Numbered from the stretch's first letter, positions 1-7,991 are shown. The stretch: 64,000 nucleotides of DNA from Halioglobus japonicus (GCA_902705825.1 CACSIL010000005.1:1-64000), one strand, 5' to 3'. Notes: generated from the letters alone by a model not told the origin. Translations and numbers: made by a program.

Positions 1-133
1 CATCCAGTTCTGCGTTCAAAGCCGTTTCGACGGTGATCTTCGTTAGCATCTGGCGGAACTCATTGAGATCCGCTTCCGTCTTGATATTTTTGGCTGCTGC
101 CTGAGCAATCGCCTGTAGTTCTTTCTTGTTCAT
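1..133 (-). CDS. IS256-family transposase, N-terminal fragment (cut by window edge)
   Basis: The reading frame starts at 133 with MNKKELQAIAQAAAKNIKTE and continues with EADLNEFRQMLTKITVETAL, the conserved opening of IS256-family (Transposase_mut) DDE transposases. These proteins cut and paste the element using a DDE catalytic triad, which would lie far outside the visible 44 codons. The gene leaves through the left edge, so nothing can be said about whether it is intact. The family assignment rests on the N-terminal motif alone but is distinctive. Confidence 0.85.
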   Translation of the reverse strand, partial: MNKKELQAIAQAAAKNIKTEADLNEFRQMLTKITVETALNAELD

Positions 134-198
134 AGTGCCTATCCTCGCCCAATGGTTGGGTTAATAATAGGCAGTTACACAGATTTAGTTACAGTCTC
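1..198 (-). mobile_element. IS256-family insertion sequence, one end only
   Basis: The window opens inside an insertion sequence. Its transposase gene reads leftward out of the window, and about 65 bases of non-coding end lie between its start codon and the outer boundary near 196-198. The end read outward-in begins gagactgtaactaaatctg, as expected of an IS256-type terminal repeat. Only one end is visible, so the second inverted repeat and the target duplication cannot be checked. The element ends inside a leucine-rich-repeat coding sequence. Confidence 0.8.
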
Positions 199-340
199 AA
201 GTTAATTCACCAATCTCAGCTGGTATTTCATCAAGGTCTGCCATGCTCAAATCTAAAGTCAGAGCGTTAGTCTTCTGATTTTTTGCAATTAAACCTTTTG
301 CTTTTGATCGAGCTTTTAAACGATCTCCATGTTCAGACAT
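197..340 (-). pseudogene. N-terminal fragment of a leucine-rich-repeat protein, truncated by the IS
   Basis: A 47-codon frame starts at 340 (MSEHGDRLKARSKAKGLIAK) and ends in the first repeat-like segment, LTLDLSMADLDEIPAEIGEL, which fits the LxLDLSxxxLxxIPxEIGxLT pattern of bacterial leucine-rich repeats. The TGA stop at 197-199 straddles the junction with the IS256 end, so the rest of the gene is presumably on the far side of the element, outside the window. The stretch is clearly richer in A+T than the genes to the right, which suggests an acquired region. Function of the intact protein is unknown; such LRR proteins are often cytoplasmic or COR/Roc-like interaction proteins. Confidence 0.65.
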
Positions 341-985
341 AGGCCATTGTATTAATCAATAGATTTCCAGTGGCCATCATTTTATCCATTTATATCAAAA
401 AACACTACTAAAGTGCGGACTGGCAAGCGAATTTGAAGGTATGGGCCGATCTTACACAAATCGGCCCTTGGCACCTGCAATCGAGTCGCCTGCCTCTACA
501 TTGGGCTCATTTCCGAGATGTGATGAGTTCCAAATCTCCATTTATTCAGAAGAAAGAAGTGAACTTATCAATACCGTGATTACGGCGCGGGAGCCAAATA
601 CAGTGATGTATGTTGAAGAATTGCTTCCCATTCCTCCAAATTATCAAATAATTGGTTCGAAGCGTCTATGTCTAGGCGCGCCAATTTTCCCAAGGGTCTG
701 CAGCTTAACCGCTATAAACTGCCTCGAAATATATTCCTGCTGAATTTTTGTCACTTCCAGTGTTTTCCACTGTACACGCTAATGAGTATGGTGCTATCCA
801 CCGCCACGCCTGTTTCCATCCAGACATGGGTCTTGTCGCTATTCCGCAAGGTTCACACCGGTTTGCCTCGCCAGATGAACACGACTTCCTGATGGGTTCC
901 CCGCATTGAATCGACTACTGCCATTGCGACCGTTTTGAGTACGGTGCATCATCCCATTTTTTAAGCTAATGTTATTGGCGGTGGA
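341..985. other. Gene-poor, AT-rich stretch with possible coding relics
   Basis: No confident gene is present. A 100-codon open frame at 441-743 has no recognisable motif or ribosome binding site. A second frame at 718-909 lacks a start codon but reads protein-like (for example HANEYGAIHRHACFHPDMGL) up to a TGA at 907-909, and may be the tail of a decayed gene. Together with the adjacent IS and truncated LRR gene this looks like an eroded accessory segment. I assign no function. Confidence 0.35.
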
Positions 986-1192
986 ATGTATGTAATTGAG
1001 TTGCCGTATTTTGGCGACCCTCTGCTAGCACTGGATGATGCGGCTAAACATTGCGATTGTCGCGAGTATGACGATGATTATTTTTCTCTGACACGCCCTT
1101 TGTTCCAGTTGATGACGCCAGCGCCGCAGCAGATGTTATTTGATAAAACTGCCCGTGCGATGAGGGATGCCCCGCAACCGGAACAAAGGTAA
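986..1192 (+). CDS. Small hypothetical protein upstream of DUF2202 gene
   Basis: This 68-residue frame begins MYVIELPYFGDPLLALDDAA and ends with its TAA touching the ATG of the DUF2202 gene (stop 1190-1192, next ATG 1193), an arrangement typical of translational coupling. It has an acidic centre (REYDDDYF) and a C-terminal helix, no signal peptide, no cysteine pair and no family I recognise. Upstream bases ggcggtggaatg give a weak ribosome binding site. Its position suggests an accessory to the ferritin-like protein, but that is only inference. Confidence 0.45.
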   Translation: MYVIELPYFGDPLLALDDAAKHCDCREYDDDYFSLTRPLFQLMTPAPQQMLFDKTARAMRDAPQPEQR

Positions 1193-1678
1193 ATGCTTAT
1201 GAACGCGCTGACTGAAGAAGAGATTCAGGTGTTGATTGAAGCCTTGGACGACGAATATATGGCCTATGCAACCTATGCTCAGGTTATCGAGGATTTTGGG
1301 CCCATCAGGCCCTTCATTAATATTTGCGAGGCAGAAGGACGGCATATCAATGCATTGCTTGCACTTTTCGAGCGCTACGGGCTGCCCATCCCCGACAACA
1401 CCTGGCCGGGCCGGATTGATCGTTATGCGTCTCCGGACGCGGCATGTAAGGCTGGTGTTGAGGCTGAAATAGCTAATGGCGAAATGTACGAACGCCTGAT
1501 ACGAAACGTCCAAAAGTCGGATATCGTTACAGTACTGAAAAACTTGCAGGAGGCCTCCCAGTTGCGTCATCTACCCGCATTTCAGCGTTGTGTGGAGCGC
1601 GGAACCAATGGGCCTCGACAGCCGCGTGGCGGACATCGTGGCGCGGGCCGAGGCAGGCGGCAGCAGTGTGGAAAATAA
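1193..1678 (+). CDS. DUF2202 ferritin-like protein
   Basis: Residues about 5-130 match the DUF2202 ferritin-like family: LTEEEIQVLIEALDDEYMAY, then FINICEAEGRHINALLALFE, which carries the ExxH pair typical of ferritin-like di-iron helices, then the AEIANGEMYERLI helix. Such proteins are predicted four-helix bundles with a di-metal site; their role is not established, though metal storage or oxidative-stress protection is often proposed. Start ATG 1193 follows an aaagg motif; ATG 1199 is an alternative. After the HLPAFQRCVER motif the C-terminus becomes Arg/Gly-rich and low-complexity, while the +1 frame from about 1602 to 1712 reads more naturally, so a late frameshift is possible. Confidence 0.8.
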   Translation: MLMNALTEEEIQVLIEALDDEYMAYATYAQVIEDFGPIRPFINICEAEGRHINALLALFERYGLPIPDNTWPGRIDRYASPDAACKAGVEAEIANGEMYERLIRNVQKSDIVTVLKNLQEASQLRHLPAFQRCVERGTNGPRQPRGGHRGAGRGRRQQCGK

Positions 1679-1811
1679 ACCACGCATAAACTCGTATGTG
1701 AGAATAGCGTGATTTTTCTTACCAGATTGTCAGCGTGCATGCCCAGTGGTGAGCGATCTTAAAAATGCTGGCATCGCAGTCGGCGAGGTTTGGTTGTAGA
1801 TTGATGCCGGT

Positions 1812-2270
1812 TTAGTAATCTTCCAGACGCTGTGCGTCCCTTACTGTTCTCATCTCTTCTTGTAGCTCCATTTTGCCGAGAGATTCAAACAGCGCTTTGA
1901 CGGAGGGATTGGTCGCTTTTTCTTCAAGCTCCTTGTACATAACAATCAATAAGTTGTGAAACTCGATTACATTTTGGATGATTTCGTCGGTATTTTTCTC
2001 GGACAAACTTTTGTGTAATTGAGTGGCCGAATCCGGTATGTCGAATTCGGGGCACTGGTCAGACCACGAGGCTAATAAACTGTCTGCAGCGTCCTCTGCA
2101 TATTTACCAACCGAATCGGCAAGTATCTGCTGATGCTCCGAGAGGTACCTTAGCAGAAGTGCCGCCCTTTCCTTGGATGTCTCGTTAGCCAGAGTCATGT
2201 ACTTTTCTGCCAATGTCTGATGATACGTGCTCACCCAGGTCAATAGTTCCGAAATTTTGCAAAATCGCAT
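1812..2270 (-). CDS. Hypothetical all-helical protein, 152 residues
   Basis: I choose the ATG at 2270 because a strong aaggaagg ribosome binding site precedes it; a longer frame reaches 2321 without such a signal. The protein begins MRFCKISELLTWVSTYHQTL and appears entirely helical, with heptad-like leucines and His/Glu residues (YHQ, LSEHQQ, EFHNLL) spaced as in ferritin-like or hemerythrin-like bundles. I cannot name the family. It is transcribed convergently with the DUF2202 gene, and the two may be related in metal or stress physiology, which is inference. No signal peptide is seen. Confidence 0.65.
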   Translation of the reverse strand: MRFCKISELLTWVSTYHQTLAEKYMTLANETSKERAALLLRYLSEHQQILADSVGKYAEDAADSLLASWSDQCPEFDIPDSATQLHKSLSEKNTDEIIQNVIEFHNLLIVMYKELEEKATNPSVKALFESLGKMELQEEMRTVRDAQRLEDY

Positions 2271-2555
2271 AACAACCTTCCTTTTTCGTTGTGAGGCTTC
2301 TTTCAAATCGCAAGAGGTCAAAAAGTAAGCTTGCGGAACGATTTACACAATGATGCCCATCAAGGAAATGGAAGTTAATGAAAAGTAAGTCTTGGTGATT
2401 ATCAAGAGACATAATGGAAAATGTGATCAGCCGTTCCGCTCATGCAGGAAGCCGGTGATGTCCCGTTTTGCATGATAAACGTCCCGAATTGTCCTGTGGT
2501 AAATTGGTGCTATGTACTAGATTAGACGCCAGTGAGCACCCGTTGGAGGGGAATA

Positions 2556-3443
2556 ATGGTTGAAGATCTTCAGTCGCTCAATAAGGATGCGATTACTGCA
2601 GCGAAGCGCTACATGGGTGGGGTTGCCTGGTTCACAGTCGGCTTCACTTTCTGTGTGGTCGTGGCCTACGCAGGAAACCTTGCGCTGTTTGCGCTTGGCG
2701 TCATACCCGTTTGGCTGGCCACCACGATGATGGCAGTCCTCACCTATATGTCCTATACGCCCCTGCACGAGGCAGTCCACGGCAATATTCATGGCAATGT
2801 CGAGCGCTTGCAGTGGCTTAATGATTTATGTGGTTATGCTGTCGCACCCCTGATATCCAATCCCTATGCCTCTCATCGCTATGAGCATTTTACGCATCAC
2901 CGCTATACCAATATAGAGGGTAAAGACCCCGATTTCGTTATCAGCGGACTGGGTAGAGGAATTTTTCCGGCCTTCAAGGCTGTGTTTAAATTTATCTGGA
3001 TACAGAGCGGCTTTTTTGCGCTTAATCGCTGGGGGACGGCTTCTTTCAGGGAGAAGGCGGTCTATTGTATCGAACTGTTGTTTGCGCTCGCTTGGCGAGT
3101 GGCATTTATCGTGCTGGTAGATCAACCCGGCGTTGCCGTAGTGGTGTTGCTCGGTGGGTTTCTGGGTTCTGCTTTCACGGGCTACTGGTTTGCCTATCGG
3201 CCTCATCTTCCCTATCGGGAACCGCTGCGATACAAGAACACCAATAGCCTGATTATGCCTGGGTGGATGAAGCCAGTAGAGTGGTTTTGGCTAGGGCAGA
3301 ACCTGCATTCCGTACACCACTTGTTTCCTCGCGTACCCTTTTACAAATACCACGCCTTACATGCAGAGATCGAACCCGCCTTGCGTGCACACGGTACACC
3401 CATAATAGGTGTTTTTGATCGACAGCCGAAGGCAGGCAAATAG
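2556..3443 (+). CDS. Membrane fatty-acid desaturase / beta-carotene hydroxylase-like protein
   Basis: This integral membrane di-iron protein of 295 residues carries the three histidine clusters of the desaturase/CrtR family: HEAVH at 71-75, HRYEHFTHH at 107-115 and HSVHH at 251-255, between hydrophobic membrane segments. The family uses O2 and electrons to hydroxylate or desaturate lipids; the late HxxHHLFPRVP pattern resembles bacterial beta-carotene hydroxylases more than acyl desaturases. I place the start at ATG 2556 because ggagggg lies just upstream; a GTG at 2532 would give a longer protein but lacks that signal. No carotenoid genes are nearby, so the substrate stays open. Confidence 0.75.
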   Translation: MVEDLQSLNKDAITAAKRYMGGVAWFTVGFTFCVVVAYAGNLALFALGVIPVWLATTMMAVLTYMSYTPLHEAVHGNIHGNVERLQWLNDLCGYAVAPLISNPYASHRYEHFTHHRYTNIEGKDPDFVISGLGRGIFPAFKAVFKFIWIQSGFFALNRWGTASFREKAVYCIELLFALAWRVAFIVLVDQPGVAVVVLLGGFLGSAFTGYWFAYRPHLPYREPLRYKNTNSLIMPGWMKPVEWFWLGQNLHSVHHLFPRVPFYKYHALHAEIEPALRAHGTPIIGVFDRQPKAGK

Positions 3444-3455
3444 CAACCAGCTATT

Positions 3456-3494
3456 CCCTGGGGAGTAATCAATGTTTACTGAGGAACCCCGGGG
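3456..3494 (+). terminator. Hairpin downstream of the hydroxylase gene
   Basis: The arms ccctgggg and ccccgggg pair over eight positions with one G-T wobble, with a second short inner stem. It sits 13 bases after the hydroxylase stop codon. No run of T follows, so if it ends transcription it is not a textbook intrinsic terminator. It overlaps the start of the small frame at 3472. Confidence 0.35.
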
Positions 3495-3573
3495 ATATAG
3501 CGCATTGGCCAGCGGCGCAAATGTCATAACCCAATCGGCTCAGCTTTACCGACCCCACCGCTGGCTCGGTTAA
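3472..3573 (+). CDS. Possible small protein, 33 residues
   Basis: An ATG at 3472 has a good ggggag ribosome binding site seven bases upstream and opens a 33-codon frame starting MFTEEPRGYSALASGANVI. Nothing resembles a known family. The ribosome binding site is partly held in the hairpin at 3456-3494, so translation could depend on folding. This is the only candidate gene between the hydroxylase and dodecin; the rest of 3574-3828 shows no supported feature. Confidence 0.22.
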   Translation: MFTEEPRGYSALASGANVITQSAQLYRPHRWLG

Positions 3574-3828
3574 ACACCTCCAGGCACTTTGTAAAACTCA
3601 CCAGCGATTATTGAAATCCTTTCAAAAAAATTTCCGCTAGCCGCAAATTGCGGCGATGTTGTACACAGCATGAATTACATGCCGTGTTCCAGACCAGTAC
3701 GACACCTGTCATTCAAGCCCTACAGCGAATTCTGATCCGGGTGCTGATACAGCCAGGTTTTTGGCATGGTTCTCGCTTGATACTCCACGCTGATATCAGC
3801 ACAAGCCAACGAGTACAGGAGAATGACG

Positions 3829-4044
3829 ATGAGCGATCATGTATATAAAACAATCGAGATTACCGGTTCCTCCAAAACGTCCATAGAGGAGGCTGTGCGT
3901 ACGGCGATATCCCGCGCGCAGGAGAGTGTGCACAATTTGCGCTGGTTTGAAGTGAATAATATTCGCGGACATCTGGAGGATGGCGAGATAGGACATTGGC
4001 AGGCCACGATAAAGCTGGGTATAACGCTCGACCCTCCCCAGTAA
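3829..4044 (+). CDS. Dodecin family flavin-binding protein
   Basis: The 71-residue product [20 protein letters not shown], followed by [20 protein letters not shown], matches dodecin across its length, including the conserved Trp of the LRWFEV motif that stacks on flavin in characterised dodecins. Dodecins form hollow dodecamers that store riboflavin-type cofactors and buffer free flavin. I choose the ATG at 3829, eight bases after an aggag; the ATG at 3823 would leave almost no spacing. The gene appears to be monocistronic, bounded downstream by an inverted repeat. Confidence 0.92.
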   Translation: MSDHVYKTIEITGSSKTSIEEAVRTAISRAQESVHNLRWFEVNNIRGHLEDGEIGHWQATIKLGITLDPPQ

Positions 4045-4053
4045 CATAGTGCG

Positions 4054-4105
4054 CAGCGTGTTGGGTTAGCGTTCTTCAGGTTCTACTGGCGTAAATAACA
4101 CGCTG
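4054..4105 (+). terminator. Inverted repeat after dodecin
   Basis: Perfect nine-base arms cagcgtgtt and aacacgctg are separated by 34 bases and begin ten bases after the dodecin stop. No strong T tract follows. It may help end the dodecin transcript or act as a binding site before the MgtC gene. Confidence 0.3.
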
Positions 4106-4206
4106 TTCACGCTCGGTAATGTTTGTGTTTTAAACTGCGATACGCAGTTGGCTGCGCATGATGCGAGCCGGCTGCGTACACTTCCCCAGGGCTGAGGGCA
4201 TCAATC

Positions 4207-4644
4207 TTGGATATAGACCTGCAATTGATCTGGCTACACCTTTACAAGATAGGCATCGCCTTCATGTTGGCTCTGCCTATCGCGCTAAATCGAGAGTACA
4301 AAGCCAACGGTGCCGGGTTGCGCACGTTTCCACTGGTAGCTATCGCCTCCTGTGCGTTTATGCTGGTGGGTATGGATGTCTACGAGAGCGCCGAGGCAGA
4401 GGCGCGAATCATGTACGGCATTATCACCGGTATGGGGTTTATTGGCGGCGGCTCAATCATCAAAAGTGGTGGGCGTGCGGAAGGTACTGCGACGGCCGCA
4501 GGGCTTTGGCTTACCGGCGCAATCGGTCTCTCAGTGGCCTACACGCGATATGAAATCGCCATTGTGCTGTCGAGTATCGGATTCCTGATATTTCAATTCT
4601 CCGGGTTTATCAAGAATGCCCCATCCCACAGCGTCGATACCTGA
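4207..4644 (+). CDS. MgtC/SapB family membrane protein
   Basis: The 145-residue product has four to five hydrophobic segments and the MgtC-family signatures LALPIALNREYKANGAGLRT and GIITGMGFIGGGSIIK, followed by the GTATAAGLWLTGAIGLSVAY segment. MgtC-type proteins sit in the inner membrane and are linked to Mg2+ limitation and modulation of the ATP synthase in some pathogens; roles in environmental bacteria are unsettled. The start is a TTG at 4207, eight bases after tgaggg; no ATG fits the conserved N-terminus better. It lacks the long cytoplasmic C-terminal domain of Salmonella MgtC, so it is the short form. Confidence 0.85.
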   Translation: MDIDLQLIWLHLYKIGIAFMLALPIALNREYKANGAGLRTFPLVAIASCAFMLVGMDVYESAEAEARIMYGIITGMGFIGGGSIIKSGGRAEGTATAAGLWLTGAIGLSVAYTRYEIAIVLSSIGFLIFQFSGFIKNAPSHSVDT

Positions 4645-4672
4645 TCCCCGGCAAGATCGGCCAAGCCTTTCT

Positions 4673-5131
4673 TCAGTTATTTTCTTTTTCTACCGACAGG
4701 CTCAATTTTTGATAGATACCGAGCGCGACTATCAACACCGCTGCTGCGAGAATTAGCAACGCCGGGTAAAGTAATAGAGTGAGATCCTGAATACCCGCCT
4801 TGAAGATGAACACCAGCCCTTCAATGCTCACTGCAATCGTGATGATGACAATAATTTTTGTGATTGTCTTTCTGGCTTCTTTGGGATCGCGCAGCTCTTT
4901 GTTCAGAAAGACTTCTTCTTCCATCATGTATTGTGCAACATCGATAATTGCTGCAGCGATTATTATCGCGCTGACGTAGTGCAGCATCAGTGGAATAAAT
5001 TCAGCTGCGTTTCTGACATTGGAGAAGACATCGTAGATAGACCATCCCATAATGAGCAGGGACAGAGCGACAAGACTTAATGCTGCGAACAGGTGCCCTA
5101 GAGTGAATATTGCACCAAATACCTTCCTCAT
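4673..5131 (-). CDS. Four-helix integral membrane protein of unknown function
   Basis: The 152-residue protein has four hydrophobic segments: residues about 10-32, 45-67, 88-112 and 118-142. A charged cytoplasmic loop in the middle reads MMEEEVFLNKELRDPKEARK. I recognise no family with certainty; the layout resembles small stress-associated membrane proteins of proteobacteria. It is convergent with the MgtC-like gene, with only 28 bases between the stop codons. No regulatory signal stands out upstream. Confidence 0.6.
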   Translation of the reverse strand: MRKVFGAIFTLGHLFAALSLVALSLLIMGWSIYDVFSNVRNAAEFIPLMLHYVSAIIIAAAIIDVAQYMMEEEVFLNKELRDPKEARKTITKIIVIITIAVSIEGLVFIFKAGIQDLTLLLYPALLILAAAVLIVALGIYQKLSLSVEKENN

Positions 5132-5321
5132 ATTTTCACCTCTATCGATAGCGTCCGAACAGTAAAGCAGCTTCTCGCGTTAATGTCAGTGGGCCCACCC
5201 AGCAAATGTCACAGGCGGATACCAATGAAACGGTATTCCGCACATTGATGGTGCTGCCGGGCGATGTATGTGGCTTTGCGCCGGAGACAGCAGTGTTCGG
5301 CGCCTACAGGAGTGTAATCTT

Positions 5322-5696
5322 ATGAAGCTATTGGCGAATTTTCTCACCGGTCTGGTCGCAATAAGTCATGTTGGGATATTAATACTGGAGATGTTTTTCT
5401 GGAACCATCCAGTTGGGCAGAAGATATTTTCAATGACACCCGAGGTCGCTGAATCATCGGCCGTTCTGGCTATGAATCAGGGACTTTACAATGGGTTCCT
5501 CGCAACCGGACTATGCTGGGGGCTGATAGCCAACCGTGTTGATATCAAGGTCTTCTTTCTCGGTTGCGTGGTGGTTGCCGGGGTGTTTGGTGGCCTCACG
5601 GCAAAACCAAGTATTCTGTTCACGCAGGGGCTGCCGGCTCTGATGGCGCTTGTTTTTGTATTGTTGAGTTCGCGAAATGCTGCGAACACATTGTAG
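5322..5696 (+). CDS. DUF1304 family membrane protein
   Basis: The 124-residue product starts MKLLANFLTGLVAISHVGIL and carries the DUF1304 features: an early His in the first membrane helix, the EMFFW motif, the NQGLYNGFLATGL segment and four membrane helices. I chose the ATG at 5322, behind a ggag motif, over an upstream start at 5268 that would add an unconserved tail. DUF1304 proteins are inner-membrane proteins of unknown function. No operon partner is evident. Confidence 0.85.
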   Translation: MKLLANFLTGLVAISHVGILILEMFFWNHPVGQKIFSMTPEVAESSAVLAMNQGLYNGFLATGLCWGLIANRVDIKVFFLGCVVVAGVFGGLTAKPSILFTQGLPALMALVFVLLSSRNAANTL

Positions 5697-5872
5697 CGCT
5701 AAAGCGCGGGCAATAATGGCAAGATAACGGCAAGTAAAGTGCGCGCGGCAGCGCTGCGTGTGGTGCGCCTCTGCTGTACCATTGCGTGCAGCGGTATGCT
5801 AGCCTGAAAAAACTTCATATGCGCACAGCGCTCCGCATGGTTGTGAGGCGCGATACAATTGAGAGGCACGGT

Positions 5873-6487
5873 ATGCGATTACTTCTGGTTGTAGTGCTTT
5901 TTTGCTGTAGCGTTCCAGCTTCGCTGGCCAGCTCGATCCCATTCAGTATTGATTTGTCCGGCACCACCGAACCGGGTAATGAGCTGAGGGTTTTCGGCAC
6001 GCTGAGAGTCGATCCGGCGGCGCCGATTGATAATTCGAACATTGGGGCCTATAGCCTTTTCGTGCAGCGCAATGCGGAAACGCCGGTTCGCTCGCTGAGC
6101 TTTTTCTCGATTGCAGTTCCAAACGAAACGCTGGGTACGATGCAGCTGGCGTGGTCCATGGTGGGTAACGACCTTTTCGTCACCCGAACCAGCGCTGAGG
6201 ATTCATCGGTCACTTATGTTGGATTCAGTCTTTTTCCACCACAAACTACAGCGTCGTTTAACCTGGGCTCGGGTGCTTTGGCGCATTCGATTACCTATGG
6301 CGACGCATCGGGTTTGGAAACTGCTGTGCTGAAAGGGGTATCCGGCCCTGACGGTCCAAATGGCTTCCTGGTTGGTACTGCTGTCGCACCCGTATCAGCA
6401 CCATCATCACTGGCGCTCAGTCTCGTCAGTGTTTGCCTGATGGCGCGAATCCAACGGCGCCGCCAGCTGCCAACTCAGCGCTTGTAG
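5873..6487 (+). CDS. Exported protein with a degenerate PEP-CTERM-like tail
   Basis: The product (start ATG 5873, after gagagg) has a signal peptide (MRLLLVVVLFCCSVPASLAS) and a beta-rich middle with no recognised domain. Its C-terminus has the architecture of exosortase-sorted proteins: a short motif (VSAPSSLAL), a hydrophobic helix and an Arg cluster (IQRRRQ). The canonical Pro-Glu-Pro is replaced, so cleavage by an exosortase is uncertain, and no exosortase gene is in the window. It may be a surface protein held by the C-terminal helix. It is convergent with the lipoprotein gene, three bases away. Confidence 0.6.
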   Translation: MRLLLVVVLFCCSVPASLASSIPFSIDLSGTTEPGNELRVFGTLRVDPAAPIDNSNIGAYSLFVQRNAETPVRSLSFFSIAVPNETLGTMQLAWSMVGNDLFVTRTSAEDSSVTYVGFSLFPPQTTASFNLGSGALAHSITYGDASGLETAVLKGVSGPDGPNGFLVGTAVAPVSAPSSLALSLVSVCLMARIQRRRQLPTQRL

Positions 6488-6490
6488 GTA

Positions 6491-7708
6491 TCAAAATCCG
6501 CCGCTGTCATTCAGTGTTTTAACCGCTGACACGGCGTCCCCGATATCGACATAATCCACAGTAATAAAGTTGCCAGGCACGCCATGGAATGCCTCGCACT
6601 CGTTGATGCGGTTTAGCAGGTAAGGGTTGTGGTTCACCTGCTCAGCCAGTTCCGGAGCGCCGAACACGTCCGTGAGGAAGTGATTGAATATAAACAGATC
6701 ATTCGACGTTGTGCCGCGGTTGACGTCACAGGAAAAATCTTCCGGCGTTAACGCAGAGTAGTGCGTTTCAAAGGCGTGAGACCAGACATTCATCAGCCAG
6801 GGATACATCGGGTCCTCGCTTGTATCCTGCAGCACCACAAGGCGTGTGCCGGCATCAATCATCTGGCCCAATGTCGGCCACGCTTCCCCTGTATGCACAT
6901 AGGTATAAGGGGTAAGCTCCGCCTCATCAAACGCGTTGGCTGTGAGTTCGTGGCTGAGATACGATTCGAAGATGAACGTGATGACTGCCCCCGGGTTGTT
7001 ATCCAGAAACTCACGAACTTCCGCGAGGCCTTCGGCGAGAGGTTGCTTGCCAAGCGCGCACACTGAGTGGCACAGGAAGCTGTCATCGGGGTCGGCATCA
7101 GGCACCTGTATCGCGTCGAACTGATTTTTGTTCCCCGCGCGGTGGAGGTCGAGCATCAAGCCACGGACACCTGCCTGTAACTGTGCCGGTACATCCAGAT
7201 TCTGGTTGGGTCCGACCCAGCCATCCATAGAGCTGGACATCGCGTTGTGCGTGGTAACGTAGCGCACCTGGTCATAACTGCGATTACACAGTGATTGCTC
7301 TCCGTTGCAGCCGCTTATAGTGACTGTTTCGTTCTTCTGTACCTCCGCGTCGTCGTTTTCGGCAATGATTAACATCTGGTAGTCGCCGGCTTCGAAGTCG
7401 GTGATATCGATGATGAATGAGTAGGGTGCCGTTGCATCGGTTTCCACCCACTCATCCTCAATGCCCCTGGGGTACAGTCGTACGCGTGTAGACGTAAATT
7501 GGGATATGGCGAGTTCCAGCGCCAGAGTGCCGTCGACGGCGGACCACTGCGTCGTTACCGCTATAGCGGGAGATTCTGTAGGCGGCTCTGCTGTATCGGA
7601 ACTTCCAGACCCCGACTGCCCCGAATTGGAGCCCCCACAACTGCTCAGAAGCAACCCGCAGGCAAGGGTTGTACACAGCAGGTAAAAACGGGCTTTTGTT
7701 GGTTTCAT
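6491..7708 (-). CDS. PI-PLC X-domain-like phosphodiesterase lipoprotein
   Basis: The signal peptide ends in a lipobox (LLLSSCGG), so the protein should be lipid-anchored. After a Ser/Gly-rich linker and a beta-sandwich-like region (residues about 50-135) comes a catalytic domain of the phosphatidylinositol-specific phospholipase C type. It has THNAMSS with the predicted general base/acid His154, LMLDLHRAG, a second His at 214 and VITFIFESY. Such domains cleave phosphoinositides or glycerophosphodiester-like substrates without needing Ca2+ in bacteria. The substrate is not deducible. A set of 11-base tandem repeats lies directly upstream of the start codon. Confidence 0.75.
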   Translation of the reverse strand: MKPTKARFYLLCTTLACGLLLSSCGGSNSGQSGSGSSDTAEPPTESPAIAVTTQWSAVDGTLALELAISQFTSTRVRLYPRGIEDEWVETDATAPYSFIIDITDFEAGDYQMLIIAENDDAEVQKNETVTISGCNGEQSLCNRSYDQVRYVTTHNAMSSSMDGWVGPNQNLDVPAQLQAGVRGLMLDLHRAGNKNQFDAIQVPDADPDDSFLCHSVCALGKQPLAEGLAEVREFLDNNPGAVITFIFESYLSHELTANAFDEAELTPYTYVHTGEAWPTLGQMIDAGTRLVVLQDTSEDPMYPWLMNVWSHAFETHYSALTPEDFSCDVNRGTTSNDLFIFNHFLTDVFGAPELAEQVNHNPYLLNRINECEAFHGVPGNFITVDYVDIGDAVSAVKTLNDSGGF

Positions 7709-7720
7709 TATATTCTCGTG

Positions 7721-7760
7721 ACTGTTATTGAACTGTTATTGAACTGTTATTGAACTGTTA
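7721..7760. repeat. 11-bp direct tandem repeat, 3.6 copies
   Basis: The unit actgttattga occurs three times head to tail, followed by a partial fourth copy. The array starts 12 bases upstream of the start codon of the PI-PLC-like lipoprotein (read leftward). The period equals about one DNA helical turn. Units in such a position can change number by slippage and alter promoter or leader spacing, which is inference. Beyond it, 7761-7991 contains no gene I can support. Confidence 0.85.
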
Positions 7761-7991
7761 GGAGCCAAGCGTACACCTTCAAGGGAAGCTGCGCCATTTC
7801 CCTGTGCACTGTGGGAGCGGGTGAGTCAAAGGTAAAGTCCCCGGTGTACATGGTCTGTGCATCAGGGTGGTAAATTGCCGTGATGGTTTGTCTATCTGAA
7901 TCAAGGCGCGGGTGTGCAGCGGTATTTATTGGTAGTGGCGGTAAACACCTATACGATACCTAATCAAATTACCGCACAGGAAACTAATCTC

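Noticed and set aside
441-743. 100-codon open frame near the IS
   Set aside because: No ribosome binding site, no motif, and located in an eroded AT-rich stretch.
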